A stretch of 64,000 bases of DNA, from assembly GCA_031841125.1 (NCBI GenBank), contig CM063112.1, forward strand, positions 18,440,603 to 18,504,602, read 5' to 3'. Source of the stretch: Acanthococcus lagerstroemiae. Lineage: Eukaryota; Arthropoda; Insecta; Hemiptera; Eriococcidae. Below, in pieces: positions 23,902 through 33,700 of this stretch (positions within the stretch are counted from its first letter, which is position 1; every line of letters starts with the position of its first letter). Under the pieces are notes generated by a model. The model made no database searches. It was not told the origin of the DNA and saw only the letters and a program-made list of their open reading frames with translations. Position numbers and translations under genes: made by a program.

Positions 23902-24172
23902 AAATGGGGCGAATGGAAACTGTAGGGCAAATAGAAATGCTTCCGGGAAAGAATTTTGAGTTGGCAGGGAAGGAAACACTGTAATACTATGAGCGTATAT
24001 AACGCTCGACTAACGCTTCCGGGAAAGAATTTTGAGTTGGCAGGTAAGGAAACACTGTAATACTACGAGCATATAACGCTCGACTGTAACGCTAGCATTA
24101 CAGCGGTGCGCCTTTTCCCTGTTGACTCAAAACTTGTTCCGGGGGGGGGGGGTGTTTCTATTCGCCCCATTG
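23902..24172. mobile_element. MITE with AATGGGGCGAATRGAAAC ends and internal tandem repeat
   Basis: The left end AATGGGGCGAATGGAAAC and the inverted right end AATGGGGCGAATAGAAAC differ by one base. Inside, a ~60-70-base unit (GCTTCCGGGAAAGAATTTTG, GAGTTGGCAGG, GGAAACACTGTAATACTA, GCTCGACT) is present twice (about 23939-24008 and 24014-24083), with a reversed partial copy before the right end. A poly-G run lies near 24138. No target duplication is resolved. Confidence 0.7.
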
Positions 24173-24273
24173 GGAAGTTAAACAAAGGTACCTATGTTGG
24201 TAGCCTTGCTTCTACAATTTGGGGATAATTTAACTCGTTCATATAAAAAACGTGTAAAAGGAGTGATCTTTGA

Positions 24274-24650
24274 CAGGAAGGGTTAGCTAGCCGTTAGCCG
24301 AGCGATTTTGGAGTACTTTTAGCTAGCTGTCAGCTAGCCAATCAGTGAAATGTGAACAAAAGAGCAGTCGCTACTCGCTAGCCGATAAAAACTGAACTTC
24401 TATCAGCTAACTGAAACATTAGAAATTCTCTCAATCCCAGCCAAACACTCAATTATAAAGTCAAAAAAGTTGGAAACGTGATAAGTATATTCATTTTAAT
24501 CTTATTTGAAGGAGAATTCATGCCGTTAGCTAGCCATTGGGTATAGCCGTTGAAAAACTATTAGCTGTTAGCTATTAGCCGAAGCCATTCAGAAAAATTC
24601 GTTAGCTTTAGCCGTTGGCCTTGGCGGTTTGGAACGGCTTACCGTTCCTG
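24274..24650. mobile_element. hAT MITE with perfect 8-base target duplication, TAGCTAGC-rich
   Basis: A perfect 8-base direct repeat, ATCTTTGA, flanks the element (24266-24273 and 24651-24658). The ends are CAGGAAGGGTTAGC and, inverted, CAGGAACGGTAAGC. The interior is packed with TTAGCTAGC/GTTAGCCG words on both strands. It is 377 bases and non-coding; the perfect duplication suggests a fairly recent insertion. Confidence 0.85.
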
Positions 24651-24950
24651 ATCTTTGAACACCTTCGGTGTGTTCTAAAAATCAGTTTTGAAAAAAAGTT
24701 GGTTGAAATAATTTCAGCAATAGCATTGAGCTATCAGGATAAAAAAGAATTACCTCCATGGACATTTTTCTAGTGAAATTACGTGAAATTGAAAATCGAG
24801 ATTATTGATGTAGAAGAATAGGGAAGCTGAAATAATCCCCTGGACGTTTCCAATGTGTAGAGCGTTAGTTTGTGTCAGTGACTCAGTGTGTTACACTAGC
24901 GCTACCTAGGCAATTTTAACTTCCCAATGCAACGGTACTAGAACTGGTAG

Positions 24951-25122
24951 GACTAAGGTACTATATACCAAGTGCGGACACCCGCCATTTTGGATCCAAC
25001 CGCGCCTGTTGATGCCGAATTGACTACGCGGTACGCTCCGCATAGTCGGATTTGATATCCGCGGGCACTGTAGGATCCAAAATGGCAGATGTCCGCACCT
25101 GGTATATAGTACTTTAGTAGGA
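24951..25122. repeat. Near-perfect ~170-base palindrome (hairpin MITE candidate)
   Basis: The left arm (24951-24997) and right arm (25073-25122) are inverted copies sharing TACTATATACCA, GTGCGGACA and GCCATTTTGGATCC. The centre holds a smaller inverted pair, GACTACGCGG and CCGCATAGTC. No coding sequence is present. Confidence 0.7.
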
Positions 25123-25237
25123 CTAGCAAAAGTGCGCGAGGTACAATCGTACTTATGGGAGTGCACGCGTACCTCGTCGTACTTTGTTAATGGAATACCA
25201 GCCCAGATCTGGTACAGATCTACCAAATCTGTCAATA

Positions 25238-25680
25238 CTGATGATGATGATAGGTTATCAGTCTTACGGCCGGTTTGATGCAGCTCTCCATTGCTCCTTA
25301 TCTTGTGCGAGTTCTTTCATTTCTTAATAACACTTACATTTGACCTCCTTGATTATCTGCTGAACATAGTGGAATCTTTAATCTTTGCCGACCTACCAGA
25401 TTCTTTCCTTCCACTCTTCCTTCTAGGAGCAATGATATTATTCCTGGGTGTCTTAAGTTATGCTCTATTAGTTCATCTCGCCTTCCCTTCAGACAATTCC
25501 AAACATCCATTTTACCTCCTACTCTGTGTGAAGTACTTCCTCATTTTTTACCTTATCCGTCTATTTGATGCTAAGTATCCGCCTATAGCACCACATCTCA
25601 AGAGCTTCGATCCGTTTCTTTTCTGGTTTTCCTACAGTCCAAGTTTCACATCCATAAACATTTAGGATTTTGGAGCTTAT
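25238..25680 (-). mobile_element. Reverse-transcriptase C-terminal relic of a LINE
   Basis: The minus-strand reading contains NVYGCETWTVGKPEKKRIEA, LEMWCYRRILSIK and TDKVKNEEVLHTE. This is the conserved YGCETW...EMWCYRR...T..V.NEEVL block downstream of the RT in many animal LINEs. Stops follow, so it is a relic. Its 3' end matches the fragment at 8740-8925. Confidence 0.75.
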
Positions 25681-25689
25681 AACTCCTCA

Positions 25690-26129
25690 AAGTCTATAAT
25701 TTGTCCAGTTTTACAAGTCAAATCAACTTTACATCTTTCTGTCATGAAATTCAGATTTTAAAATTTAAATCAGAGCTGCAGCGAAATTCGAAATCAATGA
25801 CGAATGTAACCCTGGTGGTCTCTAAGGCTACACTCCAAAAATAAGTTTTCAAAAACAATTTTTTCATTTCCAGATTTACATGTTTTTGATTTGAAAAGAT
25901 GACTTTTTCGATAAAATATAAAAATTTTTAATTTAAAAATAAAATAAAATTTAATATTAAATTGTAAATTTAATTGTGATAAAATTATCTTTATTTTTGT
26001 TAATTTTTATATAATTTTATAATATAATCCTAAAAAAATATTAATTTGATAATTTATAAAAAATTAATATGAATAATTTTTTTGCAAATAAGTCTTTTGG
26101 ATTTTTAGTTTTTTTTTTTTAAAGTAATA
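25690..26129. other. Very AT-rich, low-complexity stretch
   Basis: Between 25900 and 26129 the sequence is almost only A and T (runs such as TTTAATTTAAAAATAAAAT). No gene or bounded element is seen; it may be the eroded far part of the inverted TGTACCA-rich element that follows. Confidence 0.5.
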
Positions 26130-26455
26130 AATTTTTGTACTAAATCTGACACATTCCAACTTTTCTGGTACAATGTCTAGTGATTTTAACTATTCTGGTA
26201 CATTTTGGCACATTCTTACTATTCTTGATATCTTGTACATTTTCTGATACGTTTTGTTATGTTTTTAGTTCGTTTTTGTGGATTTTTTAAACATATTCAG
26301 CGGATTTTAGTACTTTTTAGTGATTTTGACCTACAAGTTTCTTCCGCATTTTGATACGATTTCAATGATTACACATTTTATTTGGTACATTTCGTCTGAA
26401 ATTTTGCACAATCTTGGAAAATTTCTTGCTGGTACATTTTCGACTTCCTATCTGG
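26130..26455 (+). mobile_element. Uninterrupted inverted copy of the TGTACCA-rich hAT-like element
   Basis: This is the reverse complement of the element split across 21585-23902. It ends at 26455 with CCTATCTGGCAACACTG, the inverted form of the hAT-style end CAGTGTTGCCAGATAGG. It gives the empty-site reference that shows the exact insertion points in the other copy. The far end is not fixed. Confidence 0.65.
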
Positions 26456-26459
26456 CAAC

Positions 26460-27608
26460 ACTGTCGCATACCCTTCAGTGAGCGCATCTGTCATTCCTCT
26501 AGCTTCTATCATTTACCAAGCTCTTCGGCCATCAATTTCTACGCTCTTTTTATGGTCGCCCCGTCCAAGTCGAGTAAACTCAGCAGAATAAGCCCTCCCT
26601 CGAGTTTCACTCTATTAATCTTAATTTACCAAATTACCGGAATTGCGTTCAACAATGAACACGTGGTTGGTGATATATGAGCGACATTACAAAAACGTAA
26701 GAAGTAAATAAAATGGTAAAATATTCAAGGACTTGCTCAGTAATGCTCGGATTTCCTGATGCGTCCTCACGATGCAAAATATGGCGGGCCTATTTATTTT
26801 TCGATTACAGAAATTTAAATCATTGAAATGAACAATAACGGCAGCATTAAGTTGTAGAAAAACAAGAAAATTAGACCTATTCAGCTTCAAACACGTTTAA
26901 GGTTGCCGTTATTTATGCATACTGCGTAATTAGTGAACCTGTAAACATCCACTATTTACAGTTATGTGTAACAATTGACGCCAGTGTCATCGTGGTCCTG
27001 ATAAGACATTATTTACGGGGCTTAATTTGTGTATTGAAAAAAAAGGAGGCAAAGCGGTCCTTGTCAGTAAACATGAGTGTATATCACGAAGATTGCTCTC
27101 GCATAATTCCTTATTACTGCATGATCCCAGAATTCTAATCTGTGTGTTTTAATAGGATTAGGCGATGACGTTTGAATTTTCCACTCGTATAAAAGTAAAT
27201 CAGACTGAAAATGTTATCTTCAAAAGTTTTCCCGTGCCATAAATGTTCAACCACGTGAACGAAGGAAAATGGGTGCCTCGACCTCAGGATAACGTAGAGC
27301 CAATAGAAACGTGTTGGTCGCAATTGACCTTTTACGTTCTCGAGAAACCGCTGTACACTCCTTTTTCTTGATTACACAGCGCCACATAGTATTGCCCTTC
27401 GGTTTTTGATAATCGAATGTTATCATTATCACTGCACGTTTCACGTTCGTTCGAACAGATAAATTTGACAACCGTTAGAATTTTCTAATTAAATATACGC
27501 GTAGTAACAATCACCGTAACAGGAAAAAAATATCACACAAAAGTTTATGCATTATATCATAGGTACAGGAGGAAGATATGATCTTAGGTTTTGGGTTGCA
27601 TTTTTGCA
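26460..27608. other. Region downstream of CPT2
   Basis: I find no exon that I can support. This is the 3' flank of CPT2 (minus strand), so the first few hundred bases below 27609 may be its 3' UTR. A short plus-strand frame at 26414-26680 has no family resemblance. Confidence 0.4.
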
Positions 27609-27614
27609 TTTATT
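27609..27614 (-). terminator. Poly(A) signal AATAAA overlapping the CPT2 stop codon
   Basis: On the minus strand the coding end reads AAC CAA TAA ATG, so AATAAA starts inside the last sense codon and contains the TAA stop (27612-27610). If used, cleavage would leave a 3' UTR of only 10-30 bases. I see no other AATAAA within ~100 bases downstream. Confidence 0.4.
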
Positions 27615-27739
27615 GGTTCGTTAACACACTCTTGATCATTTCAAAGCTCTTCTCCAAGCTAGTCGCAAACTCGGCTCCGTTCGTTTTCTGCTTGTAATTG
27701 GTAATCACCACACCGCACGTGTCTCTCTTGATCATGTAT
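27610..27739 (-). CDS. CPT2: Isolated last exon of CPT2
   Basis: The acceptor CTCTCTTGTTGCAG leads into 43 codons ending at TAA. Preceded by the two bases GC left over from exon 41866-41674, it restores an alanine and reads [20 protein letters not shown], then [20 protein letters not shown]. That is the conserved CPT2 C-terminus (family pattern G-x-G-[VI]-x-Y near the end of the fold, then an amphipathic helix). Phase, length (human has ~46 residues after the equivalent point) and the absence of any other acceptor with similar coding near 41.6 kb support the join. A separate gene using this exon is unlikely. Confidence 0.85.
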
Positions 27740-30700
27740 CTGCAACAAGAGAGATGGCAACGTTTAAAATTTTGAAAAATTATCAACTCCAAAGTACGCG
27801 GGAGGTTAGCAGAGTTCGTTGACTCAGGAGCGAAAATGGAAGGGAAATCGGATCCGTGGTTCAGGTGATTCAGCCGTCGATAAGAGTTGAAACGATTGCC
27901 ATCAGTTTACCGCCGTACCCAGTTCACATCAGGTCTATAATCTTCAAAGTCTTCTCGTAATCACATTGCATCAGAATGCGGCGTGATAAATTAGCAGCAT
28001 TAGCAGTAGCTACAACAGTTAGGTATGTCCCAGTGTTTACAGTTTTTTTATACGATTACTTTATTGATGTTTATCAGTGTGTCGTAGACAAGGCAGAATC
28101 GTTTTAGCATCATAACATGAGCAGTTAATTATCTAAAGACGGAACAATCTTGCGAAAAAAGTAGAAAAACTAGCATTGTCTGTTACCCTTGACTTTAGTA
28201 TGAGAATATCAAATTGCATAAGGAAGTACGTACAACGGATGCGATTATTTTCTTTTCTCTGTGCTACCTATGTACCTATGTAGTAATATAGTATGTACCT
28301 GCGTGCTGTTATTGGCACCGTTAGATACAGCTGAGAAAACGTATAACCATAACATATACAGAACAGATAACTGAATGATTCCGGCTTAGCCAAAACTAAT
28401 AACGTGTACGGGTGAAATACCTAACTGTAACGTAACCATAACTTTTTTTTTTTTTTTTTTTTTTTTGAAAATACAGATAACAATGACCGAATGATAACAG
28501 ATAATCGAAACAAGTATCTGGTTATTCCGGTTAGAATGGACATCAAAATCAAATAGCCGAATGATTTTTACAGCTTAACTAAAACCAATAACATGTACGG
28601 ATGAAATAACAGTAATGTAACCATAACTTTTTTATTTGTTTTTTGGAAAATATAGATAACAATAACCGAGTGATAACAGATAATCGAAACAATTATCTAT
28701 GGTTATTCCAGTCAGAATGGACCTCAAAGCAGGGATGAGAAGCTTATTGAAAAAACTTCTCTTCCGGCTTCTGGCTTCCATAATTTTAAAAAGCTTCCAG
28801 CTTCCAACTTCTTTCAATTTTGTAATTCAAAAACTTCCGGCTTCTGGATTCTGTTATTTCAAAAAACTTCCAGCTTCCGACTTCTAGCTCCCGACATTTC
28901 ACTTTATTTCACCTCTAGCATCTTTTAAGCCCTCTCCCCTTCCAAAGAATAAGAAGCACAAATCAAGTTTAAATGAAATAATCTATTTAGACTTTAAAGC
29001 AACGAGTTTAAGAGCTCTTTTCTTATAAATAATGACTGACAAGTTAGGTCAAATGCTGACTCTGAGTTGGAACTTGGAAGCCATAAAGAAGCCGATAAAC
29101 AAAAGACTTCTCTTCCCGCTTCTGGCTTCTAGATACCGGCTTCTCGATTTGAGTCAGGAAACATAAAAACTTCCGGCTTCCAGTTCCAGCTTCTTTCACA
29201 TCCCTGAATAGCGTGTACATATGGGTGAAATAACCGCAACGTAGCCGTACCTTTTTTTTTTTTGTGTTGGAAAATACAGATAACAATAACCAAATGATAA
29301 CAGAAAATCGAAACAATTATCTGGTTATTCCAGTAAGAATGAACCTCAAAGTCAAATAGCCGAGTAATGTTAACAGCTTAACCAAAACCAATAACATGTA
29401 TGGGTGAAATAACTGCAAAGTAACTGTAACTTTTTTTTTCTTTCTTTTTTCTTCTTTTTTTTTTTTTTGGAAAATACAGATAACAATATCCAAATAATAA
29501 CAGATAGTGGAAACAATTATCTGGTTATTCTGGTTAGAATGGACCTCAAAGTCAAATAGCCGCATGATTTTTACAGCTTAACCAAAACCAATAACATGTA
29601 TGGGTGAAATAACTGTAATGTGTAACTATAACTTTTTTTTGTAAAATACAGATAACAATAACCAAATAATAACAGATAATCGAAGCAATTATCTAGTTAT
29701 TCTGGTCAGAATGGACTTTAAAGTCAAATAACCGAATGATTTTTACTGTTCAACTAAAACCAATAACGTGTATGGGTGAAATAACTGTAACGTACACAAA
29801 CTTTTTTCTTTGTTTTTTGGAAAATATAGATAACAATAACCGAATAACAGATAATCGAAACAATTATCTGGTTATTCTAGTTAGAATGGACCTCACTTTC
29901 ATCTATCTATGAAATATAAGTTAGACTTGCATCTTTATTACATCGTCAGCTTTATGCGCTTGTGTTTCACCTGTAATTTAAAAATTACAACAAGAAGTAC
30001 TTTCAGGTTGTGTCACTTTGTAAGACAAGTTGAGATTATGAATGCGAATCTTCATCTGATACCTGATGTAGCAATACAATTATCATAGTAAATCAGCATT
30101 ATTAATAATAATTGCTACTGCTATGCTACAAATAATAATCTGAAAATTGCAAATATCTTTTTACAAAAAAAAAAAAAAAACTGCTTTCGCGAAGCGAAAG
30201 CAGTACCGACTTTTCGGCCTTCGGCCGAAAAGCACTCGGAACTCGCTTCGCTCGTTCCTCGCAGTAATACCGAAACGTACTCGGAACTCGCTTCGCTCGT
30301 TCCTCGCGAAATCGAGGCACTGTCGACACGTTTTAAGTGGTAAACGTTTTAGAAAACGCAAATGTCGACAAGGACTAGTGGTATTCGGCCGAAATGTTTA
30401 AGGCCATTCACGTTTTAAAAAACGCAACTCTCGACAGAGAATAGTATTATAAAAAAAAATATAAAACTACGCGGCTATCAAATTAGAGTTCGTATAAATT
30501 TGAAATCGATACATTCAAGGCGGAAACGTGTAAGACCGAAACATTTGTATAATACAACACAACTACGCGGCTATCAAAATTCGATTTCGTATAAATTAAA
30601 TCCCAAACAACATCGAGTACATAAGTCGCCTCGCGCTTCTTATGCTGAACTTAAATTGAGGAAACTCGTGAACGACTCAACCGATTGTTATCAAACTTTC

Positions 30701-33700
30701 ACCAATACAACTTCGAGTACTTCTCTATAATGTACCAAAATTTGGAATCAAATGATTCGATAGTTCCTGAGATTTTTGTGCCACAAATTTTGTCCTCAAG
30801 GAAAACTCACGAACGGCTCGACCGATTGCCTTCAAAAGCTTATTTTAACAACTTCGAGTACTTCTCCATAATATACCAAAATTTGGAATCAATTGATTCA
30901 ATAGTTTCTGAGATTTTATATATATATATAAGGAAACCTGAAATTCAGCCACTATTACAGTCGTGTTCTAAACACTCTGAAACGCAAAAAAAACATTGCC
31001 CCCGCCCCCAACTTCACAACTGTGACGAGTGTAATACCTCCCTTTTCTTCGAAAAGTCGGTAAAAATTAAAATAAAGAGAAATGGACATGGAAAGCATCA
31101 AATGGCATTATAAGAAATGAAATTGATTACAGGCTTAGTAACGCCACGAGAATTATAAAAGATGCTGATACACTAGCCGGCTTCAAATCAAGCAGGGTCA
31201 TAGGGTGTGCCATCTAAATAGGAAAAATAAAATATAAGAATTGCAGGAGGAAGGAAAAAGCCATGGAAAGAACAATAGCAGTACATAGAATAAAGCTAGT
31301 CACAGAATTTATAAGGGGCAAACTTGAAAATTTGGAGGAAAGAGCAAGTGAATGTAATACCCAGGTACGAGAAGTTTGAGGCAACAACTGAAAGAACGGT
31401 AGCAGAGGTTCAGCAGTATAAAAAAGGCAGTGACAACAGATGAGAAACTGAGGAAAGAATAATTCAGAAGAGAAATTATTTAGCGAAGAAAGAAAAATTA
31501 AAACTGCTAGGTATTAAAATTATTCTCCCCGGCCACTGATGCGATACTCGAAAGGGTCTAGTTTCCGGGGCCGGAGATACGGTGTCATAGGGGCCAATTT
31601 GGCACGCGTGCATCGCCATACGTCCTACCACACCATATTAAAATTATTGAACTTTTACTGGACTTATTAAACCATATTTCAAATATTGGACTTTTATTGG
31701 ACATCCTGTCGAAAGAATTTAATTCAGTTTCTTTTCCCTTCTTGGTTTTGATCAGGATTACTGGAGAACTTCGTCCTCTGACCGCCTAGCAATTCAGATT
31801 CTCTCTGACTCTTTGTTTGCGTGTTGTTCTCCTATTCGGTCTAGCGGTCAGTCTGTTTGTTAAACTATCTGATGTTTGGCTGGCTGCTGGTTTTTGTCTC
31901 AATTCCGTGCAAACGGTCTCAAAAGAGCGTGTTCGTGAGTTGGCCAAGTCGAATGTCCATCAATTGGCAAAATTGCAACCTGAGAAGGCAAAATCAGTAT
32001 TTTGATGTGAAAATATTGGGACACCCCCCCCCCGTAGTAACTGAAGCTGTTTCATGGTATGTCGTTACATCTGTTTGGCTTATCTTGAATTAGCAGCTCT
32101 TTTCCTTCAATTTTTTCAAGTGTACAACCTTTCCCAGGATTTTCTCCGGTGAGAAGCGGATAAATTTCGACTATTTTAGAACAAAAAGGGTGAAAGACAA
32201 AGCTACATCACTACCGATTACACAGTAAGTGTAGTGATGATAGAACACTCGATAATTTAGCCGAAGTTTTCTTGAGAATTTGTTCAGAAAATGCTCATTG
32301 AATCAGTGCTTGAATAACAGTGATAAGCGAATACTCAAAGAATGCTCAAAAGTTCAGCATAAATCATTTTGGAATGAGTTTAATCACGTCTCAATTCACG
32401 ATACACTCAATTTACGGCCATTATTTTAAAACATGGTTAACCGTCGATTATTTTTAACCAAGTTTTATAACACTCGCCCTTGGAAGAGTTGAGTAATTCG
32501 GAGTTGAAGTATGAATTTTTGACGAACTTTCACTTTGTCAGCATTAATTTTGAGATATTTTTTGGCTGCTGCACTGCTTGAAGCAGTTGAGCATTAAATG
32601 AGCTTGTACTCGTTACCAATCACTGTATGAGTCCGTTTGTATGGATTGTTATAGAATACGGTGGCTGCTTACATAATCCTGACTCTAGTATACACATATT
32701 TTCTGGCATTGCTTTTCATTTTTACTACTAGATTTGTCCCTTTCAACATTCCTTTCCTTAATTTTGACCCACGCTCCTCCAGTATTACCTCGATTTACCT
32801 GGTTTCGTAATCCATTATGTCTGATCTAATTTCTTTTCTGGCTTTTCTTTGCAACAGTACCTATAGGTTCAATAAAAATTGAAAAATGAATAATATTGTA
32901 GTGTTGTCGAAAGCTCAACTTTGGTCTCTGTGTGTCTTGCAAACTCAATTTTGGCGCATATAAAAACCCCCGAAAAGAGTCCAATAAAAGTCCAATCTTT
33001 TTAATTTTCAAATTTGTTAAACGCCCTGTTCGACTTCTGGTTATTGGTACAATTTTTGGGAAATCACTTTTCGTTTTTTCCAAGTTTGGTTCTTATGTAC
33101 TTGCTAAGGCGATCTTCATGGGCAAGAAATCCCTTTTCTCCTCCTCACCATAGAAAAATGAATTCTCTTAATTAGGGAATTGGAGTTCTCAGATAAAGAC
33201 GTAAAAGATCTCTTATGTTCTTAGTTTCTGATCACAAAAAGTCGGAAACATTTGATCACGGGATCTTTTATTTTTACCAAAGCGTTAGTTATCCCTCGTG
33301 CGATTAATGATGAACGAGATCTATACCACGATTCAAAAACGAAGCAAACGAAGCTGTACACCCGAAACTGCTGTACATTTCTGACGTCATCGTAGTACAG
33401 GTTAAAAATAATCGAGAGTTGGCAGGATCATACTCGTATGACCTGAAGATCAAAACGATTAAATATCGAAGATTGAAGAACGGTCAGTAAGTTTGCGATT
33501 CTGCCGACCGTGTTTTTGACGTAGATCATTTAGATCACCAAAATCAGGTAGAATTGCGATATAAAACGGATCCTTTCTTCTATGTTTTCTGCCTGGATAG
33601 TTCTAAAATGTATAGCCAAGTAAGCCAGTTTTCACGCCATGAGTGGAGATCTTCAGAATATTCGTAAGGGCTTTCAACTTGTAAACGTCATTTTCGAACG

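Larger units (their letters stand above)
21585..23902 (-). mobile_element. Old hAT-like TGTACCA-rich element, split by two later insertions
   Basis: The segments 21585-21705, 22335-22405 and about 23765-23902 join into one sequence that matches, in inverted orientation, the uninterrupted copy at 26130-26455. Shared words are AAAATGTACCAGCAAGAAAT, ATCCGC(A/T)GAATAT, CCAAAATGTACCA, AACGTATC and ACATTGTACCA. The left edge, CAGTGTAGCTGAAAATG, is a decayed form of the hAT-like end CAGTGTTGCCAGATAGG seen in the other copy. The interruptions are a MITE (21706-22334) and a LINE (22406-23764). Confidence 0.7.

Noticed and set aside
27905..27970. A minus-strand coding-like segment ([15 protein letters not shown]) that would splice in phase to the exon at 27739-27610
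   Set aside because: It has no good acceptor and stops lie just upstream. The 27610 exon is far better explained as the CPT2 C-terminus joined to 41674.
28390..29895. CRISPR-like array
   Set aside because: Units are ~190 bases, diverged throughout and lack spacers; this is satellite DNA in a eukaryotic intron.
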